Assembly (NCBI GenBank): GCA_002633005.1
Contig: NMRA01000202.1
Coordinates: 435,977 to 499,976 of the forward strand
From: Phoronis australis
Lineage: Eukaryota; Phoronida; Phoronidae
Length of the DNA stretch: 64,000 nucleotides
Reading direction: 5' to 3'
Positions 47,369 through 56,922 of this stretch are shown one piece after another. The position numbers and the translations under genes are program-made. The notes under the pieces were generated by a model. That model was not told the DNA's origin. It made no database searches and saw only the letters and a program-made list of their open reading frames with translations. How positions within the stretch are numbered: the stretch's first letter is position 1; each line of letters opens with the position of its first letter.

Positions 47369-47655
47369 TGTAATTCAACAGTTATTCTTGTTTCAGTACA
47401 ATCAGTACAACCACTACAAGTAGACAAACACATAAAATCTTGACGGTGCTGTGTTCAAGTCCATGTAATTCAACAGTTATTCTTGTTTCAGTACAATCAG
47501 TACAACCACTACACGTAGACAAACACATAAAATCTTGATGGTGTTGTGTTCAAGTCCATGTAATTCAACAGTTATTCTTATTTCAGTACAACCACTACAC
47601 ATAAACACACAAACACATAAAATCTTGACGGTGTTGTGTTCAAGTCCATGTAATT
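47369..47655 (+). repeat. Minisatellite, about 95-bp units, at exon 4 acceptor
   Basis: Three units starting TGTAATTCAACAGTTATTCT at 47369, 47464 and 47559 (lengths 95, 95 and 90), then a partial unit at 47649. Read on the gene strand, each unit contains the branch and acceptor region of the intron before exon 4. Where the real site has TTACAGGGACTT, the outer copies have TTACATGGACTT. Confidence 0.92.
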
Positions 47656-47859
47656 GGGAAAGCTAACTCAACATGCCAAGAAACCAAAAATAGAATTTTC
47701 CACCACAGCAATACTTTTCACTTCATAGATGGCATTGCACAGGGATCTAACATTCATTTATTAGGTAATAAGTTGACAAACAATTATTCTCAATAATTTC
47801 TCATGAGTTTCAGCAGCTCAAGGTGCACTGGGATAACTGAGTGTGAGTGTAGAACCAAC

Positions 47860-48370
47860 CTGCAGTGTTTTAGGGTCTTATCACAAGGCTTGGTCTGGGT
47901 GTATGAGTATTGCTTAGAAGTCCTGCAATCTGCAGTGTTTTAGGGTCTTATCGTAGGGTTTGGTCTGAGCGTGTGAGTATTGCTTAGAAGTGTGGCCTGC
48001 AGTGTTTTAGGGTCTTATCGTAGGGTTTGGTCTGGGTGTGTGAGTATTGCTTAGAAGTGTGGCCTGCAGTATTTTAGGGTCTTATCGTTGGGTTTGGTCT
48101 GAGTGTGTGAGTACTTCATAGAAGTCCAACCTGCAGTGTTTTAGGGTCTTATTGCAGGGTTTGGTGTAGGAGCACAAATACTGCTTAGAAGTCAGCCTGC
48201 AGTGTTTTACATTGTATGTTCTTATAGCAGGGTTTGGTCCTAGTGTGTGAGTATTTCATAGAAGTCCAGACTGCAGTGTTTTAGGGACATAACGCAGGGT
48301 TTGGTCTGGGTGTGACAGTATTGCTTGAAAGTCCAGCATGCAGTGTCTTAGAGTCTTATCACTGAGTTTG
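47860..48370 (+). repeat. Minisatellite, about 68-bp units
   Basis: Eight units beginning CTGCAGTGTTTTAGGGTCTT at about 47860, 47930, 47997, 48064, 48130, 48198, 48271 and 48341. Each continues with GGGTTTGGTCTG(G/A)GTGTG and a GAGTATTGCTTAGAAG block. It lies in the intron between exons 3 and 4 of the phosphoesterase gene. Confidence 0.93.
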
Positions 48371-48702
48371 ATCTCTATCTGTAGTGTTTATGAATTTAGG
48401 TGTAAAGCAGGAGTACGAGTTCATTCCAAAAATCAAACAAAGAAGACCAAAAATTCTTTGTGAAAGAAACTGATGGTCAGGAATGAACGTACAAAGTGTC
48501 GTAATATTCATACTCCTAAGTATTCAATATATGAATTATACACTACAGCCAACGACTTAAGACTTCATCATCTTCAAAAGGAAAAATGACAGCCACAAGT
48601 GAAATGTGAGCAAAACAGACAATAGCTGTATATGCTGTATGCCTCATGGATGTTTCCAGTCACTTGTAATCTGGAAATTTGCCAGTGCCCACCTGAACTC
48701 AC

Positions 48703-48865
48703 CAGCGTTTGCTTCGGCAACTTGAAAATAGCATTGAATCTTTGGTGGGCTGTCTGATATTCTTGTTCGGAACAATGATCCCCCTCGTCTAGTATGTCTC
48801 CCAGGAAAATGACTACGTCTGGTCTGACATAACTAAAGGCTGACCAGAAACCTTTGTAGAGGTAC
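48703..48865 (-). CDS. MPPE1: Metallophosphoesterase, exon 3 (GDxxD motif)
   Basis: After TCAATATCCAG one base completes R83 and 54 codons follow: YLYKGFWSAFSYVRPDVVIF, then LGDILDEGDH, with GDxxDE at 105-110, the second metal motif, and QRFNAIFKLPKQTL. Ends CTG|GTGAGT in phase 0. This segment is the most similar to MPPE1 and Cdc1 and fixes the family. Confidence 0.95.
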
Positions 48866-49807
48866 CTGGATATTGAGAACAAAAACGAATTTAAACCCAT
48901 GGACTCGTGATAGAAACCTTGTGATCAGATAGTTGTAGTAGCAAGTGACACAAGATTTACTAGGATTTGCTTATGAAGAAAGGTCTTTCACTCATCTGAA
49001 CAGACTGTGACCAGAAAGTTGTTCTCCAGCAACACACGTTTGTGGCAGAATGACCCCCAGTGACTACCATTGTTTCATTAGCACAACCTCAGGAATGTTT
49101 TGGACATTAAATAAATTAAGTACAACAAAAACAATACCAAAATATTCGTAGTCACCGCACTAGTTGCAAAACGCATCTTCAGGTAGACTAAGCCCAGAAT
49201 TTACCTTCAGCAATATGCAGTTCTGCATTCTTAGAACACTTGCCAATGCAATATTGATGGCTACATAAGATACATTTGGCAGATTAGTTATTTTTTCATT
49301 CCTGACTAACAAAACACGGCTATATTGATGGCGAATTACACTTTCGAAACATGTCAGAAGATCACCCTTTTATTGATTAGCATGTCAATTATTAACACAC
49401 ATCACGACTCAATCAGTAAATATTGTATATACTAGCGTGCATCACCACGACACAGTGTACAGGGAAAGGATATTCTGCACCAACAGCCAGTCTCTGATGT
49501 AGCGTCGCCATGATATTGAAGGTGGTCATGGGTTATTTTGAGATCTAACATTCAGTCATCTACAGGTCGTAAGTAACGAGGTGGGACTTTTTTTAAAATT
49601 CTTTGCCATCGTCATGTAGAAGTTGTGTGGTAGGATGTTCAGATGATTTCCATAATGGAAGTCATTGCAGAATGCCAACAAACAACAGAACACGCATTTC
49701 ATCTTTGTTACCTCCGGCCTTGTTGTCACCTGGAACTAGAAACTGGCTCAATGAGAAGTGCCTATCACAATGCTATGAAGTTGTTTATGTCAGATATTTG
49801 CCATTAC
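48866..49807 (-). other. Phosphoesterase intron 2
   Basis: About 940 bases, GTAATG donor at 49807 and CCAG acceptor at 48866. Overlapping small frames on the + strand are chance. Confidence 0.6.
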
Positions 49808-49912
49808 CTATCACTGTCCCATATTGCCAACCATCGGTATAGTAGGTGGTCTCCATGGTAACCCAGTAACTGGGGATCGGCCGCTAAAAGCACACGCAGC
49901 TGATCAGAATGT
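49808..49912 (-). CDS. MPPE1: Metallophosphoesterase, exon 2 (first metal motif)
   Basis: After GGCCTCTTTTCAG one base completes R48, then HSDQLRVLLAADPQLLGYHG and HLLYRWLAIWDSD. The first metal motif, usually DxH, is DPQ (60-62), as in the Cdc1 branch of the family. Ends ATAG|GTAATG in phase 2. Confidence 0.94.
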
Positions 49913-50112
49913 CTGAAAAGAGGCCAATTCATAGTGAAACTGATGTTTATGCATCTTTCTGATGTTCTTAAAGTGGGCTGACATTTTTGCAAAGGCCAAG
50001 AAGAGTTCAACTAATAAGACGGGTGGACAATAAAAATGCTGACATACGATACCGTAGATTTGTGTGCTTAAGGGGGAGAGAGTGGGTTCTCAAAGTTGGG
50101 AGATTACGTGAG

Positions 50113-50175
50113 CAGTTACTGGCGGATCTAGCATGTAGTTAGGGGCACCCAACCTTGTGTCAGAGAAGAGGGTAC
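50113..50175. repeat. Possible end of a G/C-run element
   Basis: CTGGCGGATCTAGCATGTAG followed by GGGGCACCC matches the terminal motif of the element at 12204-13108. Only one end is visible. Confidence 0.35.
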
Positions 50176-50477
50176 CTATGACAGTTCCCAAGTACTTAAT
50201 GAGTAAGACCTTTAATTAAAAGAAATTTAACCAATGCTATTCACCAATGTCTTTGTGCAATTTGGCTTTGGCGTGACTGATTGTTCATGATAGTTACATT
50301 GCTCATCTGCTATTCAGTGTCCAAAGATTATGATATGTACAAGGCTTAAAATAACATAAATTTTGATATAATAGGTGATTACTACATCATTGATTACTGA
50401 ATGGCTTTCACGTCTGTGGTCAAAATAGAATTATCAAAACCTTTAATCAGACTCAGGGACTGGCAAACTTTTCTTAC

Positions 50478-50620
50478 CTACTGGGAGGTGTAATGGTAGG
50501 CCACGTCAGAGGCTTTGTGTAATAAACAATGTATTCGTTGAATATCACTACACTGAATAGGCACATCCAAGCTACATGTCGAACAGTAAGTCCTCTGCAT
50601 GCTCTCAGGACAGATTTCAT
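50478..50620 (-). CDS. MPPE1: Metallophosphoesterase (MPPE1/PGAP5/Cdc1 family), exon 1
   Basis: ATG at 50620-50618, with an in-frame TGA 15 bases upstream. Encodes MKSVLRACRGLTVRHVAW, a membrane segment (about residues 16-34, with CLFSVVIFNEYIVYY) and KPLTWPTITPPS, ending AG|GTAAGA in phase 2, which joins exon 2 as PPS-R-HSDQ. All eight exons join in frame to 352 residues. In animals MPPE1/PGAP5 removes the ethanolamine phosphate from the second mannose of GPI anchors in the early secretory pathway; yeast Cdc1 and Ted1 have related roles. The membrane-catalytic domain-membrane layout supports the same role here. Confidence 0.9.
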
Positions 50621-52102
50621 CTGAGCACGGGCTCATATGACAGCAACTGGAAGGCAAAGTAGAACGAGGTTTCAGTAATCGAAAAATTAGTGCCCTGGTT
50701 ACATGGCTGTACCTTACCAGCAGCCATTTTTAAATGTTAAGACAATTTACAAATTTCAGCTCACATGCCTCAGACCACTCATCCTGCCGGATGTTGCCAT
50801 GTTTAAACAAGTCAAGTATCATCATGAACATGCTATAATTAACGCACTTGCGTGCAGAAATGGAGAAGGAACATGCGTGAACAAATCTATCATTTGATAC
50901 TAAGTGCCTGTCTTCGACTTCAAAGTGCAATGTCCGTGACCTCTGTAAACATCAATTGCTGGTCTTTTGTTAGTGACGATGCAACATGTATTCAGGGGAG
51001 ACAATATCAACTCCATTCGAAAGCAAAATTTGTTCAGAAACTCCCTTTGCTGTTGATTACAGTGTTACCCACACTCAAAAATTCAAACAGGTCGTGTTTA
51101 CAACCACTTTGAAAATTTAGACAGGGTGCAGCACGTAGCCAACACACAAAAATGATCCAAACTGAAAAATCAATTGTGTTGTGTGCTATTTAAGCAGGTC
51201 AGAGGCAAAATCAAACAGGTTATGGTGACCTGTAAAAACGAGTCGTGCAGAACACTGGATTAAATACTCAATATATTATAACCAAGAGAAACCAATTCTA
51301 GAAAGTTGTTGCAATTCACACATATGTAACCTTGTGAACAGTGAACAGTTCATTGAAGAATCCTTCAAAAATGAATAGGCAATAAGTGCGCTGTATTTCA
51401 AAATTAGCATATGATCAGCAATCAAATTTGACAGCAATTAACAGAAGAAAAACATAGTCTAGCATCATTGAACTAGTATTGCTTTCTCAAGGAAGACTAC
51501 AATCACAAATTATTAGTCAGATGTCGAAGGCGCTGTCATGGAAATGCTTTACTGATTTACTTTTTGATTGATAAAATACCTCTAAAAGAATGTTTATGTA
51601 TGGAAACAATTTAATACCTGTAAACTGTGAACAAACAGATTAAATACAAGTTGTCAAAACCGCAAAAATGTACCTTTCTTTTTTGTCCTTAAATGCAAAT
51701 TACAGCTAGGTCACACATGGATAATTTCTGATTTCAGATGTGACGCACAGCCAAATAAGGTCTCTCTAAATTGCTTGCCAATGGGCAATCGCTTCTTAGT
51801 CGAACCATTTAGTTCAACTTGTGGTGTCATTTATTTGTATGCTTAGTGTCACAATCTGATGAGTCAAGAGAAAAATAAATGACCACTATCTTGTTTGAGT
51901 TACTCACTGTTTTACTTTCAAATAGCTGACTAAACACGGACGGAGTAAATTGGGCTGATAAATACGACTGAATTTAGGCCTACTAGTAAAGGATCTTGTA
52001 AGACTTTCCGCTGTTTTGTATGTTTTCACAACAAAAGTTATCACCAGCTTCCGGTTATAACCAAGTTACTCATGAGACCAACGCTGGCCCAAAGAACCGG
52101 GG
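50621..52102. other. Upstream region of the phosphoesterase gene
   Basis: No TATA box recognised near the start. On the - strand an ATGGCTGCTG|GTAAGG at about 50705 is a possible non-coding first exon boundary. Otherwise nothing supported. Confidence 0.4.
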
Positions 52103-52244
52103 TGAGTTCAGGAAGGCTAGGACCTACGCTAGGACCTAGCTAAAATCTAGTCAAAGTCATGTGTTCTAATTTAAAATATACAGCAATGTCTCACGTAATC
52201 TCACGAAGTCTTGCGTTTTAGTGAGGTCCTAGCGCTACTGAACG
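52103..52244 (-). mobile_element. Small inverted-repeat transposon (MITE A), copy 2
   Basis: Reverse orientation relative to 4451-4591: GGACCTACGCTAGGACCTAGC at the left, GGTCCTAGCGCTACTGAACGG at the right, with the shared TCTCACGTAATCTCACGAAG and GTCTTGCGTTTTAG blocks. Confidence 0.85.
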
Positions 52245-52354
52245 GGAGGCAGTGTTGGTAGACCTACGAGTCGAGCGGGTACCAGCATTGGCCTGGTGAT
52301 ACAGAGTGCTTTGAGAAGAGAAAGTATACCGTGTTACTGTTAGCAGCTGTTAGT

Positions 52355-52402
52355 CAGTGACCACACCGTCTCTAGCTGGCCAGCCACAGACGGTGGTCAC
52401 TG
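52355..52402. repeat. Hairpin with CAGTGACCAC arms
   Basis: CAGTGACCACACCGTCT pairs with AGACGGTGGTCACTG over a 16-base loop, with a two-base bulge. A related sequence with GTGACCACCGCC and ACGGTGGTCA occurs at 61203-61256, so it belongs to a short repeat family. Confidence 0.6.
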
Positions 52403-52504
52403 TCTTAGCGGGTGTTAGGTAATTACATCGCACTGAACGCCGGGCGTAGGCGTACAATCAATCGAGGGGCTACGTGTTGCCTAAGGAGTAAGGGTAGTAT
52501 TAGT

Positions 52505-52579
52505 CACAGGCGTCCTCAGCTTCTGATCGTCCCCAATATGTAGTGTATTGGGGACGATCAGAAGCTGAGGACGCCTGTG
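52505..52579. repeat. Perfect 34-bp hairpin, 7-base loop
   Basis: The 34 bases at 52505-52538 (CACAGGCGTCCTCAGCTTCT onward) are the exact reverse complement of 52546-52579; the loop is TGTAGTG. No mismatch in the stem. It could be a very recent foldback insertion, a hairpin RNA, or a cloning or assembly artefact. Confidence 0.9.
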
Positions 52580-53072
52580 CCAGTGTGCCTGTGGTATTAA
52601 GTAAGGCTAAGCGGGTGTTAGCAGCCTTGGTGCAATGCTAACTGGTTGGTTAACGTCGGATACACTTACAGCCATACGGTACCTGTTCTACACAAAGGCA
52701 CTCTCATCAGCCGCTCGCCGTTATACTGCAATATACAGAGGCCGATTAAAGGTGCCTGTGATCTATGCAATCAGGAACAGGAAGTGGCTTACTGCTGGAC
52801 AGGTTCCCTGTGTGTGCTGCCCCCTCTTGGCGTGGGTGACAGCTCAGTGCCAGTGGCCGAGTTTACGTGACAGCAGTCGTAAACGGACGCTACGATTGTT
52901 AGTCAGTGTCAGTGGAGGAACGTGACAAATATGCTAATCGTTAATCAAGCTGATAAAAGCTAGAATTTCACTTGTCACTCATTGGCCGCAAAATTAACTT
53001 AAAATTTGTCTCACAGATGGCAGTCAAGTATTTCGATGACGTAATTCGCATTTTTTACTTACAAACAGGGTA

Positions 53073-53140
53073 CACTTCAGTAACGCTGGACCCGTACCTT
53101 TATAGGACCTCGAGTAAAAAGCAAGACTTCACGAGCAGGG
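53073..53140 (+). repeat. Possible truncated MITE A fragment
   Basis: TTCAGTAACGCTGGACCC followed by TAAAAAGCAAGACTTCACGAG resembles the 5' half of the MITE A copies, then the similarity stops. Confidence 0.4.
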
Positions 53141-53759
53141 CTTGGAATTTTAAGACGATTTCGTCTTTTTTTGGCTTCGATTATCCTCTTATTTGATTTC
53201 CAGTTTCCTCTTTCTTCGTCTCTTTTTATTCTGACTTTATTCATGCAAAAATGTTTATTTCACTTAAATTTCACAACTCAAAAATATTTCCATTACACAA
53301 ACCTTTTTATTTGTGGAACGACACATCACATGGAAAACCTTCCCCTTTTTTGTCATTAGCCATTCCAAGCTCTGGCGAGTTTACGTGAGATGGCGTGTGA
53401 TTTTAAGTGAGCACTTCAGTCATTTTGGCTACTACCTTTTTCTAGTCGCGAGACAGCTACTGAACTCAAACCGTATGAATGGAGTTTTTCGCGTTGAAAG
53501 ATAAAGTTTTGTCCTATAGAACGGGAAAGTCAGTAAGTAAAAATGTATGGCCGGGTAGATACAACAGAAGAAAACATTAGCACGAGTGCTAATTACCGAT
53601 AAAATACATGCGTAGAGAATTATTTATAAAGATGTAAAGAATATAATATAGAGAAAGAACATAAGAATTATGATAAAAATCATAGTCAAAACCCTGATGA
53701 TTGTCAATACAAAGCAAAAGACATGACATAACATCGGATAGTTCGACACTCACAGTCTT

Positions 53760-54150
53760 CTCTTAAACATGAGGGGGCTGGGGTTGGGGGGATATAGCCC
53801 CCACTTATTTCAGTGCTGATAGAAAAGTCGGGACCATGAATTCAATTTTTGTCAGGTCATTGCAACATTCAATTGATTCTGGCAATTTGTTCCACAGAGA
53901 GACATCTCGATATGTAAGAATTTTAGACCGTAATTAGATGAATGAAATCTCGTCGAGACAGATGTCCCCGGAAGTTATAGGAAGCAATCTTGAGCTGAGG
54001 ACCTGAGCCTAAACTGTACATAGTGGACGGCTTAAAAGCATCTTAATGTAAACACATCATTCGATGAGCCAGTAATGGAACAGAGTTTGCCGGCTTGGTA
54101 GCAAAGCCGAATACAAAGACTGGTATTCATTTAACACAAACTTGAGGGCA
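53760..54150 (-). mobile_element. LINE-like 3' remnant (weak)
   Basis: On the - strand a degraded frame gives LTYRDVSLWNKLPESI (about 53915-53870), the W-N-x-L-P pattern found near the C-terminus of non-LTR retrotransposon polymerases. Upstream of it KFRALKFVLNEYQSLYSALL is read at about 54160-54100. The tail has C/G runs (GGGGGTTGGGGGG complement). Several stops and frame changes. Confidence 0.25.
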
Positions 54151-54224
54151 CGAAACTTAATCATTTCTATTTTTCTGCCTCGTAAAACAAGTGGACAGTA
54201 GGCCTAATAACAAATCGAATACTT

Positions 54225-55212
54225 TACTGAGTAGTTGGAAACATAGAAGCCCCCTTGGAAGAAGCACTTACTTTCATTATAATTCTACGGCAGGAAGCTG
54301 GAATATTTGTTTGAAAGGGTGACGGTCTACTGTGACTTTGAAAGCCGTTTCATTGATTTCCTGAGACTTCTGTTGCAGGAAATTAACTATTTCCTTCAAA
54401 TGGTGATTGCTTCCTCATTGCGACTTGGGACAACGTGCGGCCGTCGCCGCGTGACCGTCCACTGAAGCCAAAAGAACTGCTTTGAGTTACGCAATTTTGT
54501 CTGGATAATGGTGTTGTGCCTAATTCATTTACTAAATATCTAAGGTGTCACGTTTCTCCAGTGTAAGCCTACCACTTCTGTGAGTTTCATTCTTCAATGT
54601 ACAAACTGATCCTGTCGTAGTTGGACATTTTTTTTCATTCCATGTTGCTGAAATATTTTCCTTTAGATGAAGGTAAAAACAATTTTGTAGCGTCTGTGAA
54701 AGCGCGAATTTAAAACTTAGTGGTGCACAGTCATGACCAAATGGAGCATCTTAGACCTATATTAAAACTGTCTCCTGCTGAGCGATCAGGCTCAAAACCT
54801 GAAGTCAGTGACGTCAGTGGTTCGTATGCAGAGTGAATGCCGCTATGTTGCGGTGCATCGTTCCCGCTTGTCCGAACTAAGCAGCTGCCAGGAAAGCGGG
54901 TATATCGTTTTTTTTTTTTTACTTCCTCGAGAGTCCGAAATGCTTAAGAAGTGGCTCGTGGTAGTGAAGAATGAAATGTACGTTGTAAATAGCAAGTATG
55001 AGGCCGTGAAACATCTCCGTGTCTGTGGCCTGCAGACGTCGACAGTGCCTCACGAATGCCGGCTTACCAAATAACTCCATACGTTCCGTTGTCTGAGCTT
55101 GTTCACGGCGCCTCTCTAGTAATTCTTCATCACTGTATTCCTGTTCGAATTGATAGCCTGTAAAACTTAACGATCCACCTGCGAAGTCGGGACTGATGAG
55201 CTCTAGCTCGTC
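54225..55212 (-). pseudogene. P2X7-domain-like gene remnant
   Basis: The clearest part is an exon-like segment at 55212-55068: after CGACTTAG it reads DELELISPDFAGGSLSFTGY, then QFEQEYSDEELLERRREQAQ and TTERMELF, ending TTTG|GTAAGC. The YxFExxYSDEE pattern followed by an arginine-rich helix resembles the N-terminus of the P2X7-like proteins that are numerous in aquatic animal genomes. At about 54330-54225 a second segment, NIPASCRRIIMK, is faintly like the PxCxxxxIR end of that domain, but its frame is broken upstream. I see no CxCGxC core, so this is either a remnant or a gene whose central exon I have missed. Confidence 0.3.
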
Positions 55213-56684
55213 CTAAGTCGGGATTGCGAGTTGCCATGTTGGTGTTTATTACTGAGCGTTCTGTTTCAAAACGAATTATTCTCACCCTAACCAATATATT
55301 AAACTGAAACAAAGTCTGTCTCATTAGATGCAATCTGTAATGCCTTTGGAGTGTTCGTGAGTGCAAATAATTTGAGAAGCCAGATAAATCACTGCGTAAC
55401 CGGCTTAGGTACAATAAAACTAATTGATGGGACACCGAGGCCGTGTGAGCTCATGCTAATTTAGTGTTTGCTGGCAGAAACTGTTGTGAAACAACTCGAT
55501 TGCCATCCCGCGGCTAGGTGTTAGGGGAATCTTTATTTACATTTACATTACTCAAATAATGATTGTCAATGTACAACTTCTGCCCTGACGGTGCTGTGGG
55601 AAAAGCGGAACCTGAATTCGCGGCCCCCGACGAGTAAGTAGACTCAGTTTCCGCGTAGCTAATTCACCAACATAATCACGTGAACATTACTTTAGCTCAC
55701 TAGTATAGTATTTTCTTGACTGGAAGTTTAGTTTCCACTGAACTTTGGCTGGTTTATGTTCGTGATGTCTGATCAGTTTCCGAGCCACTGGCCGGGATAA
55801 CGACTCAATCCGGCCGGCCGCGACGCTGGGGCCTGATCGGGCTCCGAGCCACTAGCCAGGATAACAAGCGTTACAATTGTGTTTAGAACTCAAAAAATCG
55901 CAAGTCTAAACAACACAGATCTAGGTTCTCCTGTCTGTATCTCACGGAAAATACTTCGAAATTATCTCCGAACACACCCCAAACTCATGCTACGGACCTT
56001 ATTGGCCTGCCGAACTTTGTAGGCTACGGTGCGGTGTCCAAATACCAATAAATCCGTAAGAGCGAAATAAAACAACACGTTTTTATAAGAACTCGGTGTA
56101 TTTTTAAGGGCTTCACATCGAAGTTTGATGATTTATTGGTGCTAAACGATGACTTCAAGCGATAAGCTGACACCAGTAACCCGTGTGGTGAACTGCTGAA
56201 CAGACTGCGCGTGAAACCGATGACGTCATTGGATAATTTCAACACCTCCGTTTGCCGTCAGGTGTCAGGTAACGCAACCGTACGTGTCGTTATGGAGTAG
56301 AACTACTCGATCTAAATTGATACAAATTAGGTTGTTTTTTGGGTGGCATGCTCCTTTAATGCAATACCGAATCACTTCAAGAAATGATACTGCCACACAC
56401 TGTTGAGTAAAGCAATTACCGCATTAGACAAGTCTTCACGGATAGCACTGGCTAAAATGAATTGATAAATCGTGGATTAAAACTGGTGATTTTTGGAAAT
56501 GTTTGGCTTCTGAATTGATTTTTTCACAAAAAATTAACTTATTGGAGTTTCTACCAGAAGAACTATGATCACTGAAGCTTAACGCGTCTAGTAAAAAAGT
56601 AGTGAATTTAGATGCGTTGTGACTCTGTTCTCTGGTACTCGTTGATGCACTGTTTAATTTTTTGAACCGCAGTAGATAATTGGG
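55213..56684. other. Intergenic, no supported gene
   Basis: Short frames only. Two near copies of a TCCGAGCCACT(G/A)GCC(G/A)GGATAAC block at 55778 and 55844 form a small direct repeat. Confidence 0.5.
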
Positions 56685-56922
56685 CTGCGAGCTCCTCCCC
56701 CCCATTTGGCGAAGTGGGCAAAAAGGCCCGCCTCAGAGAAACAAAAAGTTCGAAAAGTAGAGGACGAGACAAAAGTCCACTAAAAAGGCGGAACTACCAA
56801 AATTCGACGAATGCACATTTTATAGCTCTGAACGAAACCGTTTTTCTTTTCATTTTTAGTAAAAAGTCCACATCCCCAAAAATTCGAGACCCCTCATTTT
56901 TTTAGGCTGGGTGCGCGCATGT
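56685..56922 (-). mobile_element. Small inverted-repeat transposon (MITE C), copy 2
   Basis: CCCCCCATTTGGCGAAGTGGG and the following AAAGG.CCGCCTC.GAG match the reverse complement of 22832-23082. The outer end GGGTGCGCGCATG is at 56909-56921; the other terminal CATGCGCGCACCC is not seen, so the copy is rearranged or truncated. Confidence 0.6.

Noticed and set aside
48574-48900. Reading the phosphoesterase as a single-exon 108-codon protein starting at 48900
   Set aside because: The frame continues into introns on both sides; splice sites at 48865 and 48703 join it to exons 2 and 4.
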